From Paucibacter aquatile (GTDB taxonomy: Bacteria > Pseudomonadota > Gammaproteobacteria > Burkholderiales > Burkholderiaceae_C), in the NCBI RefSeq assembly GCF_002885975.1, contig NZ_POSP01000003.1:1302001-1366000 (forward strand): 64,000 bases of DNA. The letters run 5' to 3'. Each line of letters opens with the position of its first letter. Position 1 is the first letter of the stretch. The notes under the pieces are model-generated. The model saw only the letters and a program-made list of their open reading frames with translations, did not search any database and was not told where the DNA came from. Of the stretch, positions 56,101 to 64,000 are shown piece by piece. The position numbers and the translations under genes were made by a program.

Positions 56101-57002
56101 TTGCGCCTGTCGGTCACCCAGAAGAAATTCAAGATCTTGTCGACCACCAACATGATGGCCAGCGCCACCATGAACAGAACCATGCCGGCAAATCCGTGGA
56201 TGAATCCTTGCCCGGCTGCATCACCAAAGTAGTAGGTGACCAGCACCAGAATCATCACCCGCACGATGTTGGCCACAAAGGAAATAGGCACCAGCAACAA
56301 TGCCAAGGTCACGTTGCGACCGGCTGAGGTGTAGTTCATCAACTTCATGTACAGCAGGCCCAAGGCCTCCAGCGTGAACATGGAGTTCAGGCCCGCGCAA
56401 GCGTCTGCGACCAACAGTTGATAAGGGCCAATAGTCAAGATGACTCCAGCGCGCCCCACTGGATAGCCAGCGTTGTAGAGCAAAGAGGAAGCAACCGCAG
56501 ACACCGCCGATTTCAAGGGTGTGGTCAAGGCAGTGACGAGCACCTCGGGCAGGGGAACCATGAAGAGCAGGAAAAACAGCGGAAACCAGATCAGCTTTAA
56601 CCCAGCACCACCGATCAAGATCAACGCGATGGCGATCAGCACAAAGATCTGCGCCGACACTTCGAACAGCAAGATGGACTGCGAGCGGCCAAAGGCATAA
56701 AGCGCCAAGCCCAACATCAGAAACAATCCGCCCGTGATGTAGGCTGGCTTGGGCTGAACTTGCAAAAGGGTCTGGCGCTGCTGATACAGCAGCCACAAGC
56801 TAACAGCAAGAATGATGGGACCGTGACCTTGCTCGTCACTGGCCCAGACTGTGCTGGACAAGTCCCAATATGTGGGCACAAACATGGCCGCGAAACCAAG
56901 CAGCACCAGCACCAGCACACCAATGTCAGGGCTGCTCAAGCGAACCGCAGGCACGGCCGCTGCAACGGCGTTGTCTGACGCCGAACCTGGGGACTGCACC
57001 AT
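56097..57002 (-). CDS. xrtB: exosortase B
   Basis: The 301-residue membrane protein has about eight helices and the exosortase/archaeosortase catalytic residues: Cys202 in ADACAGLNSMF, Arg248 in NIVRVMILVL and His269 in GFIHGFAGM. Exosortases are thought to cut C-terminal PEP-CTERM-type signals and attach proteins to the cell surface. Gene order EpsD-E-F-G-H-I and sequence favour the XrtB (EpsH of methanolan loci) class. No protein with a PEP-CTERM tail is seen in this window, so its substrates lie elsewhere. Confidence 0.9.
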   Translation of the reverse strand: MVQSPGSASDNAVAAAVPAVRLSSPDIGVLVLVLLGFAAMFVPTYWDLSSTVWASDEQGHGPIILAVSLWLLYQQRQTLLQVQPKPAYITGGLFLMLGLALYAFGRSQSILLFEVSAQIFVLIAIALILIGGAGLKLIWFPLFFLLFMVPLPEVLVTALTTPLKSAVSAVASSLLYNAGYPVGRAGVILTIGPYQLLVADACAGLNSMFTLEALGLLYMKLMNYTSAGRNVTLALLLVPISFVANIVRVMILVLVTYYFGDAAGQGFIHGFAGMVLFMVALAIMLVVDKILNFFWVTDRRK

Positions 57003-57004
57003 GA

Positions 57005-57892
57005 TCAGTACTCGTTCAACACCGCGCCGGTGACGAGGGTGGACGCGTCAGCCAGCCCGGCCACCAACTCTTGGAAAGGCGCCAGCTTGGATTCGCTTTT
57101 GCGCGCGAGCGGCATGGCCGCACCACAGCGCGAAGCGATCACCACAGCGTCCGCACCCAGCTCAGCGGCAGGCGTGTCAACGATCACATAGTCGAACTTG
57201 GACACCAGCTCACGCAGCAGCAACCCGAATGCCGGACGCTCTAGCAATTCCAGCGGATTGGGCGGCGTGATGCCCACGGGTAGCAAGAACAAACCAGGTA
57301 CGCCCTTGATCGGCTGGATGGCCTGTCCCTCGGTACGACCCGCGAGAATGCCGGACAGGCCTGATGGGCTCTGCACACCGAACACCTCATGCTGACGCGG
57401 CCCACGCAGATCAGCGTCAACGAGCAAGGTGCGGCCGCCCAGCTGAGCCAAAGTGACAGCCAAATTCGCAGCAAAAAAACTCTTGCCATCGCCCTGATTG
57501 GCGCTGACCACGGCCAAGGCTCGGCGAGGCGATTGCTGCTCACTGAACACCCGCATCATCAACTGGCTGCGCACGGCCCGGAAAAACTCAGCTTGCGCTG
57601 AGAAAGGCTGATTCAGGGTGATCAACTCTGCGTTCTGGTTGCGGCTGACTTCCGGCGCATAGGGGTAGTGAAACTGCTGCGCCAAAGCGAACAGCACATC
57701 ATCAGCATTGGCAAACCCCAGAGCGATGGCAGCCTCGCCAAAGCGAACGTTCTTCTCTCGCTGGTAGCTCAGCACACGCGCTACTTGGTCGGCAGAGAGA
57801 TCGCGGGTCTCGGCAATGATCGCCCCAATCGAACGATCCTTCAGTTCCTTGCCTGCATCGGCTGCGCTCTGTCCCAAACTCGCTTCGCTCAT
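57005..57892 (-). CDS. epsG: EpsG-type polysaccharide chain-length tyrosine kinase
   Basis: This 295-residue cytoplasmic ATPase of the BY-kinase/MinD group has a Walker A variant VVSANQGDGKSFFAANLAVT, the A' motif TLLVDADLRGPRQHEVFGV and Walker B YVIVDTPAAE. The N-terminal 90 residues resemble the general secretion pathway GspE-N-like part seen in EpsG. The tyrosine-rich tail of classic BY-kinases is missing; one Tyr ends the protein. It should pair with EpsF to set chain length. Confidence 0.9.
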   Translation of the reverse strand: MSEASLGQSAADAGKELKDRSIGAIIAETRDLSADQVARVLSYQREKNVRFGEAAIALGFANADDVLFALAQQFHYPYAPEVSRNQNAELITLNQPFSAQAEFFRAVRSQLMMRVFSEQQSPRRALAVVSANQGDGKSFFAANLAVTLAQLGGRTLLVDADLRGPRQHEVFGVQSPSGLSGILAGRTEGQAIQPIKGVPGLFLLPVGITPPNPLELLERPAFGLLLRELVSKFDYVIVDTPAAELGADAVVIASRCGAAMPLARKSESKLAPFQELVAGLADASTLVTGAVLNEY

Positions 57893-57930
57893 GTTCTCAA
57901 TCCTCTACTGTTCTCTGGAAGCGCTAAGGC

Positions 57931-59340
57931 TCAGGCGCTATGACCGATCACACGACGTTGTGCTGCGGCTGTAGCCAACTGACCCGACTTGGCCGAGCCG
58001 GGTTTGGGCATGACACCAATCACGGCGATACCGAGGCTGGCGGAAATGTCTTCCACGGTACGAATGCGGCGGTCTGAAACCTCCCGAATGAAGGCTGCTA
58101 GCACGCCAAGCAAGGTGCCGCCAAACACCGCGATCAGAGCGTTCAAGAAAGTACGCGGGCTGGACGGTTCCAGCGGCGGCGATGCCACCGTCAAGGCGCT
58201 GACATTGCTCTGCGTCGACTGACTGTCCAGGCTGGACTGGGTCAAGCGGGCTTGGACTGAGTCGTACGCGCGCTGAGCATTCTCGACGTCACGTGCCAGC
58301 ACGATGCCTTCGTCACGCACCTGCTTCATTTGCAATACTTTGGCGCGCTGAGCTTCAAGTTCCGCTCGCAACTGCGACTCTCGCTGCCGATTGATGGCAT
58401 TGGTGACTCCCACGCCACCCGTGATACGACGCGTTTCTTCAGCAATCTTGATTCGCAGTTCAGCGATGTTGGCCTTCAATTCCATCACTTGCGGATGGCT
58501 CTCACCAAGGCGAGCGTTGACTTCCTGCAGACGCACTTCGGCGCGCGACAGGTCGGCCTTCAGACTGCCCACGATGGGGTTATTCAACACCTCCTGCATG
58601 CGGTCGCCTGACGCACCGGTAGCTTGAGCATTACGGCTGCTGGACTCCGACGCAATGGCCTGCAAAGCAACCAGCTGCGAAGAAAGCTCGCTCAAGCGCG
58701 CATTCTCGATGTCCAGGCGCTCGTCAGCATTGATGATGCCCTTCTCACGCTGAAAAGCACTGAGCTTGATCTGCGCCGCTTCCAGTGTGTTGCGTGCGTC
58801 TTTGGCGCGCGAATCGAAAAAGCTGCTGTACTGCTTGGCCGGATCGACCTTCAACTCCAGGACAGTGTCCAAATACGCCTGTACGAATGCATTTGCCAGC
58901 CCGGCAGCAAATTTCGGGTCAACGGCTTTGTAGGACACACTGACCACGTTGGACTCGCGCGAAGGCCGCACGTCCAGGCTCTTCTGGAACGTCTCACCCA
59001 ACCAGGACTCGACGCTGCCTTGGCCGCCCGTAGCCTCCCTCCATTGCTCACGAACCTGCGGGTTCTCGTTGAGCTTCAGAGATCGGACCACGCGTTGAGC
59101 CACTCGATCACTTTGAATAATGTCGACCTGCGTCGTCATGAAAGACGGATTCACCATCGTGCCGTAGCTCATGGCGGAATACGGATCAGGCTTTGCGTCA
59201 ACCACAAAGCTCGCAGTCGCGGTGTATTGCTTTGGCATAACGAGGGTGATGCCCATGACCACAAGCAGGGTTGCGATCAACACCGCCATCGCGAGTTTCC
59301 AACGGGCTTGCAGAATGGCGATAAATTGTCCGAATGTCAT
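57931..59340 (-). CDS. epsF: EpsF-type chain-length determinant (Wzz domain)
   Basis: The 469-residue polysaccharide co-polymerase has an N-terminal membrane segment (WKLAMAVLIATLLVVMGITL, residues about 14-33), a long periplasmic coiled-coil region (about 170-370) and a second membrane segment near 400-425 (ALIAVFGGTLLGVLAAFI). The Wzz domain opening matches family members. It spans the inner membrane, binds EpsG inside and EpsE outside, and controls polymer length and export. Confidence 0.92.
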   Translation of the reverse strand: MTFGQFIAILQARWKLAMAVLIATLLVVMGITLVMPKQYTATASFVVDAKPDPYSAMSYGTMVNPSFMTTQVDIIQSDRVAQRVVRSLKLNENPQVREQWREATGGQGSVESWLGETFQKSLDVRPSRESNVVSVSYKAVDPKFAAGLANAFVQAYLDTVLELKVDPAKQYSSFFDSRAKDARNTLEAAQIKLSAFQREKGIINADERLDIENARLSELSSQLVALQAIASESSSRNAQATGASGDRMQEVLNNPIVGSLKADLSRAEVRLQEVNARLGESHPQVMELKANIAELRIKIAEETRRITGGVGVTNAINRQRESQLRAELEAQRAKVLQMKQVRDEGIVLARDVENAQRAYDSVQARLTQSSLDSQSTQSNVSALTVASPPLEPSSPRTFLNALIAVFGGTLLGVLAAFIREVSDRRIRTVEDISASLGIAVIGVMPKPGSAKSGQLATAAAQRRVIGHSA

Positions 59341-59349
59341 ACCGTGCCC

Positions 59350-60231
59350 TTAAAACAAGCTCTCTTTAACGTACACAACATCCCCATCCTTCAAACCCTC
59401 ATCCATCGGGAGCTGGAGAACTTCGACCTTGCCGTCGGGGCCTTTGCGGTGGACGCGGATGCCTTTTTCGGTGCCGCGTTGGGTGATGCCGCCGCCGGTG
59501 GCGAGCGATTGCATCAGGGTCATGCCGCGTTCCAGGCGCATGGGGCCGGGGCGTTGCACTTCACCGTAGATATAGACCATGGGGGCGCGCTCGACCCAGA
59601 TGACGTCGCCGTTCTGGATCAGCACATCCTGCTCACGGCCGCCCGCAGCGAAGATGCGCGGCAGGTCGATTTCCAGGCGGTAGGGTTGGCCGTTGCGGGT
59701 ACCGCTGAGCACCAGCACTTCGGCGCCAGTGACGGCGATGCCACCGGCATTGGCCAGCAGATCGGTCAGGCGCATGTCGGCGGTTTCGATTGGGTAGCGG
59801 CCCGGGCGATTGACCTGGCCCAGCACGCTGGCCTGGTTGCCCTTGACCTGCAACACCACCACGGTGACTTGCGGGTTCTTGACGAAATTGCCGTCGCGCA
59901 AACCGTCGGCGATCAGTTTCTCGGCCTGAGTGGCACTGAGACCACCGATGCGGATACTGCCCAGCAAGGGAAAGGAAATGACGCCGCTCTCCGACACCCG
60001 GGTTTCCAGGGTCAGGTCTTGATTCTGGTACACGGTGATGCGCAGCACATCGCCCGAACCCAGGCGATATTCAGCCGGAGCGCTGGCGCCGGGCATGGCC
60101 GCAGCCGCGGCTTGCACCTGCGCTGAGGCAGCCATCGACAGGGAACCCAGCAATGCCAAGGCCGCCGCAGCCACCCGGGCCGGGCGCGAAGGAGCGAAGG
60201 TCAGGAAAGACGACGTCATGTTGAAACTCAC
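59350..60231 (-). CDS. epsE: EpsE-type polysaccharide export protein (Wza/OPX family)
   Basis: This 293-residue protein has a signal peptide (AALALLGSLSMAASAQ), the Poly_export domain YRLGSGDVLRITVYQNQDL and two SLBB-like domains (ASVLGQVNRPGRYPI, VYIYGEVQRPGPMRLE). There is no lipobox, unlike E. coli Wza. It should form part of the outer-membrane/periplasmic export channel with EpsL. The GTG start overlaps the epsD stop (GTGA); ATG 60219 is a later option that still keeps the signal peptide. Confidence 0.92.
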   Translation of the reverse strand: MSFNMTSSFLTFAPSRPARVAAAALALLGSLSMAASAQVQAAAAAMPGASAPAEYRLGSGDVLRITVYQNQDLTLETRVSESGVISFPLLGSIRIGGLSATQAEKLIADGLRDGNFVKNPQVTVVVLQVKGNQASVLGQVNRPGRYPIETADMRLTDLLANAGGIAVTGAEVLVLSGTRNGQPYRLEIDLPRIFAAGGREQDVLIQNGDVIWVERAPMVYIYGEVQRPGPMRLERGMTLMQSLATGGGITQRGTEKGIRVHRKGPDGKVEVLQLPMDEGLKDGDVVYVKESLF

Positions 60232-61244
60232 TTGAGACCCATGCCCTTGGAGATGTCAGCGGCATTCAGACCGCTGGCGGCCGGAGCAACCGGATCGGCA
60301 GCCACGGGCGCCGCCGTCGGAGCCGGCGTGGCGGCTGCGGCCGGGGCGGAGGCTGCGGCGCCCTTGGCACCCGGCGCGCCCTCGGCGAACTTGCCGATGT
60401 AGTCGATCTTGGCGGCTTCGCGCAGGCCCTTCAGGTCCTTTTGCACCAGCTCAGCCTTGCGCTGATTGACCAGGAAGGCCTCGATGGCCGGGCGAGCCCG
60501 GGCCTCGTCGACCGGCTGGCTGCGCGAGCCGACCAGGAACAGCACGGTGATGCCATTGGCGGTCTGGGTGACCGCCGAGTCGCCGTCCTTCATGCGGGCG
60601 ATCGACTCCAGGCCGTTGAGCGGCAATTGCTCGGCGGCGCGCACTGCCTGGTTGGCGGTGAACCGGAAATCATTGGATTTCAGATACTCGGCAAACTCGC
60701 CAATATTCTTGGCGCTTTCGAGTTTCTGACGCAGCTGACCAAATTGCTCGGGTTTGGCTTCAATCGCCAATTCCTGCAGGCTGTAAATACGGCGGTCTTT
60801 GAACAGCGCGGGTTTCTCGTTGTAATACTTGCTGACTTCTTCGCTGCTCGGCTTGGCCACCGATTCACCGATGCGCTCGACGTAGGAGCGGGCGATGATT
60901 TCGCGCTTGGCGGCTTCGATTTGCTGCACGACACGCGGGTCGCGGTCCAGTTTCAGCTCCTGGGCCTTTTGCACGGCCAGTTCCTGCTCGATCAGACGCT
61001 CCAGCACCTGGCGGCTGGCCGCTTCGGCTTGTTCGGGCTTGAGGCCTTGTTGGCGCTGCAGCACGAAGTTGATCTGGTGAACGGTGATCTCTTCCTTGTT
61101 CACCTTGGCAGCCGTTTGCGAGGCCTTGTCCGACTTCTTGTCGTCACCGCAACCACTCAGCATCACGGCCACCACGGCGGCGGCCACCGCGGCCACGCGC
61201 AGGCCCTTGAAAGCGGAAGCGTTCTCTTGATTCGTCAGGTACAT
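60228..61244 (-). CDS. epsD: EpsD-family peptidyl-prolyl isomerase lipoprotein
   Basis: The 338-residue protein has a lipoprotein signal (VAAVAAAVVAVMLSGC, Cys32), a SurA-like N-terminal region (EEITVHQINFVLQRQQGLKP) and a PpiC-type isomerase region (YSLQELAIEAKPEQFGQLRQ, DGDSAVTQTANGITVLFLVG). A Pro/Ala-rich tail of about 50 residues ends it. It starts the epsD-E-F-G-xrtB-epsI run and probably helps fold exported components in the periplasm. Ribosome-site match is weak. Confidence 0.9.
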   Translation of the reverse strand: MYLTNQENASAFKGLRVAAVAAAVVAVMLSGCGDDKKSDKASQTAAKVNKEEITVHQINFVLQRQQGLKPEQAEAASRQVLERLIEQELAVQKAQELKLDRDPRVVQQIEAAKREIIARSYVERIGESVAKPSSEEVSKYYNEKPALFKDRRIYSLQELAIEAKPEQFGQLRQKLESAKNIGEFAEYLKSNDFRFTANQAVRAAEQLPLNGLESIARMKDGDSAVTQTANGITVLFLVGSRSQPVDEARARPAIEAFLVNQRKAELVQKDLKGLREAAKIDYIGKFAEGAPGAKGAAASAPAAAATPAPTAAPVAADPVAPAASGLNAADISKGMGLK

Positions 61245-61570
61245 GGCTTGTCTTTCTCTCTTCTAGCGCGGTGCCCCGAGCCGGGGCCCCAAAACTGATG
61301 CTGCAGCGCAGCAAGCTACCTCGCCCACGCTGGGACGAGCGAGTGTAACTTTGGAAAATGACAATTCGCCCCCCGGGAAACCGGCAATCAGGGGGGCGCC
61401 CCTCACGGAATACCCGCGGTATTTCACGGGCGTGCCCAAGAATGAATCGACAGCCCAGGGAATACCCTCGCGCCACCGGAATTCGGCGGCAGGCACTGTT
61501 TCATTTCGGTTTATGACAAATCAAGGACTGGGGCGCCTTGCGCACAAATACTTAAGCCCCCACCATCACA
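61245..61570 (-). promoter_or_regulatory. epsD upstream region with repeated GGAATACCC boxes
   Basis: This 326-base gap holds GGAATACCC at 61407-61415 and again at 61459-61467, 52 bases apart (about five helical turns). The first is part of an inverted repeat AATACC-CGC-GGTATT (61409-61423). Both resemble GGGGGAATTACCCC at 25003-25016 before the priming transferase. A stem GCCCC-GAGCC-GGGGC lies at 61273-61287 in the likely 5' UTR of epsD. No -35/-10 pair is convincing, and no gene is seen here. Confidence 0.5.
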
Positions 61571-62302
61571 TCAGCACTTGATGCCGACATGCAGAGCCAC
61601 CACCCCGGCGCTCAGGTTGTGCACATCGACATGGCCGAAGCCGGCCGTCTTCATCATGGCCTTGAGCTCCTGCTGACCCGGGTGCATGCGGATGGACTCG
61701 GCCAGGTAGCGGTAGCTCTCGGCGTCGCCGGCAATCATCTGGCCCAGCTTGGGCAAGACCTTGAAGGAGTACCAGTCGTAGGGCTTCTGCAGCGGCGCGG
61801 CCACCTTGGAGAACTCCAGCACCAGCAGCCTGCCACCCGGGCGCAGCACCCGGCACATCTCGGCCAGGGCCACGTCCTTGTGAGTCATATTGCGCAGGCC
61901 GAACGCCACACTGACCAGATCGAAACTGCCAGCCTTGTAGGGCAGCTTCTCCGCGTCACACAGATTGGTCGGCAGGATCAGGCCTTCGTCGAGCAGGCGG
62001 TTGCGGCCCTGGCGCAGCATGGCCTCGTTGATGTCGGTGTGCACCACCATGCCGGTTTCGCCCACCTTCTTGGCAAAGGCCCGCGACAGATCGCCCGTGC
62101 CGCCGGCAATGTCCAGCACCCGATCGCCGGCCTTGAGGTTGGCCACGGCCACGGTGTAGGCCTTCCAGGCGCGGTGCATGCCCATGGACATCAGGTCGTT
62201 CATGACGTCGTACTTGGACGCCACCGAGTCGAACACGCCGCGCACATGGCTGGCCTTCTCGCGCTCGTCAACGGTCTGGTAGCCGAAATGGGTGCTGCTC
62301 AT
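61571..62302 (-). CDS. ubiE: ubiquinone/menaquinone biosynthesis C-methyltransferase
   Basis: This 243-residue SAM-dependent methyltransferase has VFDSVASKYDVMNDLMSMGM, motif I DRVLDIAGGTGDL and SVAFGLRNMTHKDVALAEM, all UbiE signatures. It methylates the benzoquinol (and naphthoquinol) ring in quinone synthesis. Its stop is 327 bases from epsD, so it belongs to the housekeeping block to the right rather than the polysaccharide locus. Confidence 0.96.
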   Translation of the reverse strand: MSSTHFGYQTVDEREKASHVRGVFDSVASKYDVMNDLMSMGMHRAWKAYTVAVANLKAGDRVLDIAGGTGDLSRAFAKKVGETGMVVHTDINEAMLRQGRNRLLDEGLILPTNLCDAEKLPYKAGSFDLVSVAFGLRNMTHKDVALAEMCRVLRPGGRLLVLEFSKVAAPLQKPYDWYSFKVLPKLGQMIAGDAESYRYLAESIRMHPGQQELKAMMKTAGFGHVDVHNLSAGVVALHVGIKC

Positions 62303-62371
62303 GATGAATGGGTCTCGCGGGAAATGAGTGGGCTGAAGCTTTGTGGGCCGGTGTGGGCGAGGCTTCAGTTT

Positions 62372-62803
62372 TCAGTGATGGCCGTGGCTGGCGCAGCCAT
62401 GGCCGCCGGCCGGCGCCGGAGCGGCCATGTCGGCATCGCGGCTCAGACCGGCCGCGGCCAGGCGGGCTTCGTAATCGGCCCAAAGCTGGGTTTGCTGCTC
62501 GCCGAGCTGGTACAGATAGTCCCAGGTGAACAGGCCGCTGTCATGGCCATCGGAAAACTGCGGCCGCACGGCGTAGTGGCCGATCGGCTCCAGGCCGGTG
62601 ATCTGCACCTCGCGCTTGCCGGTCTGCAGCACCTCCTGGCCGGGGCCATGGCCTTGCACCTCGGCCGAGGGGCTGTAGACCCGCATCAGCTCGAACGGGA
62701 TGCGAAAGCGCGCGCCGTCCGAAAACGCCACCTCCAGCACGCGGGACTGCTGGTGCACGGTGATCTCGGTGGGGCTGGGGGTCTTGGGGCTGAGGCCGGC
62801 CAT
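62372..62803 (-). CDS. DUF971 (gamma-butyrobetaine hydroxylase-like N-terminal domain) protein
   Basis: The 143-residue protein has the DUF971 pattern: TEITVHQQSRVLEVAFSDG, RIPFELMRVYSPSAEVQGHG, IGHYAVRPQFSDGHDSGLFT and WDYLYQLG. A His/Gly-rich tail (APAGGHGCASHGHH) could bind metal. Standalone members occur beside ubiE in many betaproteobacteria; function is not established, though links to iron-sulfur proteins have been proposed. It lies 69 bases before ubiE. Confidence 0.85.
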   Translation of the reverse strand: MAGLSPKTPSPTEITVHQQSRVLEVAFSDGARFRIPFELMRVYSPSAEVQGHGPGQEVLQTGKREVQITGLEPIGHYAVRPQFSDGHDSGLFTWDYLYQLGEQQTQLWADYEARLAAAGLSRDADMAAPAPAGGHGCASHGHH

Positions 62804-62850
62804 GGTCAGGTTTGCAGAGGATGCAATTCAAAGCAGAGGCATGCAGGCGG

Positions 62851-62865
62851 CCCGAGAGACTCGGG
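62851..62865. repeat. CCCGAG-AGA-CTCGGG hairpin between genes
   Basis: Six-base perfect arms with a three-base loop lie in the 185-base gap between the oxidoreductase and DUF971 genes. No T-run follows on either strand, so it is not a clear terminator. The rest of the gap shows nothing recognisable. Confidence 0.3.
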
Positions 62866-62988
62866 AAGGAAGCGCAGACAAGATGGAAACCAGCGGCGCA
62901 TCACAGCCCGAGCCGGGCCGCCACAAAGGGCGCCCAGTGTAACTTTGCCCCACCCTTGCCGGCGCACGCCCTGCCGGCAGCCCGGATA

Positions 62989-64000
62989 TCACAGCCCTTG
63001 CACGGTCTTGAACAGGCCGCTGGGGTCCTGCGCCTGCTTGATCTGCTGAAGCCGGGCCAGATGGCTGCCATGGTAGGCCGGCAGCGGGTCGGCAATGCTG
63101 GCATCCGGGTAATTGAGATAGGCGCGGCCGCTGCTCCAGGGCCGCATCTGCTCGCGCAGGCCGTGGGTCCAACGGGCCCCCTCCTCCACCGCCGAGGCGG
63201 TGGCGAAAGGCGGCAGCTCCACCCCGTACTGGGCGCTGAACAAGGCCGCACGGTGCGGAAATGCCGTGGCCTGATGTGAAAGCTGGGCGATGGCCCCACC
63301 CATCAGATTCAGGATCACACCGCCCGAACCCTGGCCGCGCCGCGCACGCAAGGCGTCCGCCAAGGCCCGCTGGCCCTCGGGCGCTAGGGCTTGGTCGTAA
63401 AAGTCCGAGCTGGCCGCCATGGTCACGCGACCGAGGCGCCCCTCCGGGTTCTGCGCTGGCAGATGGCATTGCGCCAGGCTCAGGCCGGCGCAATCGCCGA
63501 GCAAGACATCCCGGTAGCTGCGCGCCTGCAGAGCGCCCGGCACCAGGCCGGGCCGGTTGATGCGCGCCAGCAGCGCCTGCCAGATCGGAGAAAACTGCGC
63601 CACGTCGCTGTGTGCGCCCAATGCCAATCCCCAGAGGCGCCCACCCTGGGGCGACACCGCCAGCTGCGACCAGGCCGAGCCGGGCAAACCTTGCTCCGGC
63701 CAGCGCTGCCAGGCGGCCAGCACCGCCCCCAGATCGTCCAGGCCGAAGCTCGCGCTGAACTGCAGCAATGGCCCCACCGCATGGGTTTGAAAACGCAGCT
63801 CGGTCAGCACACCGAAGCGCCCGCCGCCGCCGCCGCGCAAGGCCCAGAACAGATCGCTGTTGCGGCCGGCATCGCAGACCAATGCCTGACCCTCGGCATT
63901 GACCACGGTGGCGCCAATCAAAGCGTCGCAGCTGAGGCCGTAGGCCCGGTCCAGCACCCCAAAGCCACCGCCGAGGGTGATGCCGGCAATGCCCACGCTC
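62989..64000 (-). CDS. FAD-linked oxidoreductase with berberine-bridge (BBE) end, 5' end outside window
   Basis: The visible 337 or so residues begin inside the FAD-binding domain (GIAGITLGGGFGVLDRAYGL, then RGGGGGRFGVLTELRF), continue through the substrate domain, and end with the BBE motif AYLNYPDASIADPLPAYHGS and LFKTVQGL. The frame stays open to the right edge (the codons before the GTG at 63996 read on as Ser-Val-Gly-Ile), so the true start lies beyond. Relatives oxidise sugars, alcohols or alkaloids with a flavin that is often doubly linked to protein. A Tat signal and FAD-linking His would be in the missing part. Confidence 0.85.
   Translation of the reverse strand, partial: SVGIAGITLGGGFGVLDRAYGLSCDALIGATVVNAEGQALVCDAGRNSDLFWALRGGGGGRFGVLTELRFQTHAVGPLLQFSASFGLDDLGAVLAAWQRWPEQGLPGSAWSQLAVSPQGGRLWGLALGAHSDVAQFSPIWQALLARINRPGLVPGALQARSYRDVLLGDCAGLSLAQCHLPAQNPEGRLGRVTMAASSDFYDQALAPEGQRALADALRARRGQGSGGVILNLMGGAIAQLSHQATAFPHRAALFSAQYGVELPPFATASAVEEGARWTHGLREQMRPWSSGRAYLNYPDASIADPLPAYHGSHLARLQQIKQAQDPSGLFKTVQGL

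Noticed and set aside
56097..61244. PEP-CTERM-tailed protein among the epsD-I products
   Set aside because: None of the C-termini in this run has the motif, helix and Arg-rich tail order.

Overview
The window is high-GC DNA (most coding lines are about 65-73% G+C) from a betaproteobacterium. The gene content points to Burkholderiales, probably the Roseateles/Mitsuaria/Rubrivivax/Leptothrix side (inference). The pointers are an fmdB-DUF502-aspS run, a nudB-endonuclease-clsB run, ubiE and ubiJ-ubiB blocks, and an EpsD-EpsI/exosortase B exopolysaccharide module. No rRNA, tRNA, CRISPR array, insertion sequence or phage gene was seen. The window cuts one gene at its right edge and possibly one at its left edge.

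1-8.8 kb: a tightly overlapping plus-strand operon for uptake and breakdown of a beta-glucan. It encodes a CUT1 sugar-binding protein, two permeases, a GH1 beta-glucosidase, a GH16 laminarinase-like lipoprotein, a degenerate GH1-like protein and an MsmK/UgpC-type ATPase. A perfect LacI-type operator palindrome lies in front of it. A separate periplasmic sugar-binding protein follows.

8.8-25 kb: mostly minus-strand housekeeping genes. In order of coordinate they are a ClsB-like cardiolipin synthase, an EEP-family nuclease/phosphatase, NudB, a WYL/YafY regulator divergent from a glutathione transferase, a CsgG/HfaB-like lipoprotein, AspRS (with a clear terminator), DUF502, an FmdB zinc ribbon, a sodium:solute symporter, a very large periplasmic-propeller histidine kinase, UbiB and UbiJ.

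25-61 kb: one large exopolysaccharide locus in blocks of alternating direction. The plus block 25.1-35.2 kb holds the priming sugar-phosphate transferase, EpsL, GalE, GDP-mannose synthesis, a TviB/WecC-like dehydrogenase and rmlBDAC. The minus block 35.3-37.9 kb makes UDP-glucuronate and UDP-galacturonate. The plus block 38.2-42.8 kb has WecB, a WecG-type transferase and a secreted lyase. The long minus block 42.8-61.2 kb begins with epsD-epsE-epsF-epsG-xrtB-epsI, followed by flippase, polymerase/ligase, glycosyltransferases, an acetyltransferase, an opine-dehydrogenase-like enzyme next to a CapK/PaaK-like ligase, and a second lyase-family protein. Together these can supply Glc, Gal, Man, Rha, GlcA, GalA and an N-acetylhexosaminuronate. 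The products would be assembled on undecaprenyl phosphate, flipped, polymerised and exported through EpsD/E/F/G/L; exosortase B would act on a protein partner that is not encoded here.

61.5-64 kb: UbiE, a DUF971 protein and the 3' part of a berberine-bridge-type FAD oxidoreductase.

The most interesting items are the opine-dehydrogenase/adenylating-ligase pair inside the polysaccharide locus, a GGGAAT(T)ACCC-like box shared by the promoter regions at the two ends of that locus, and the degenerate GH1 paralogue with both catalytic glutamates replaced.
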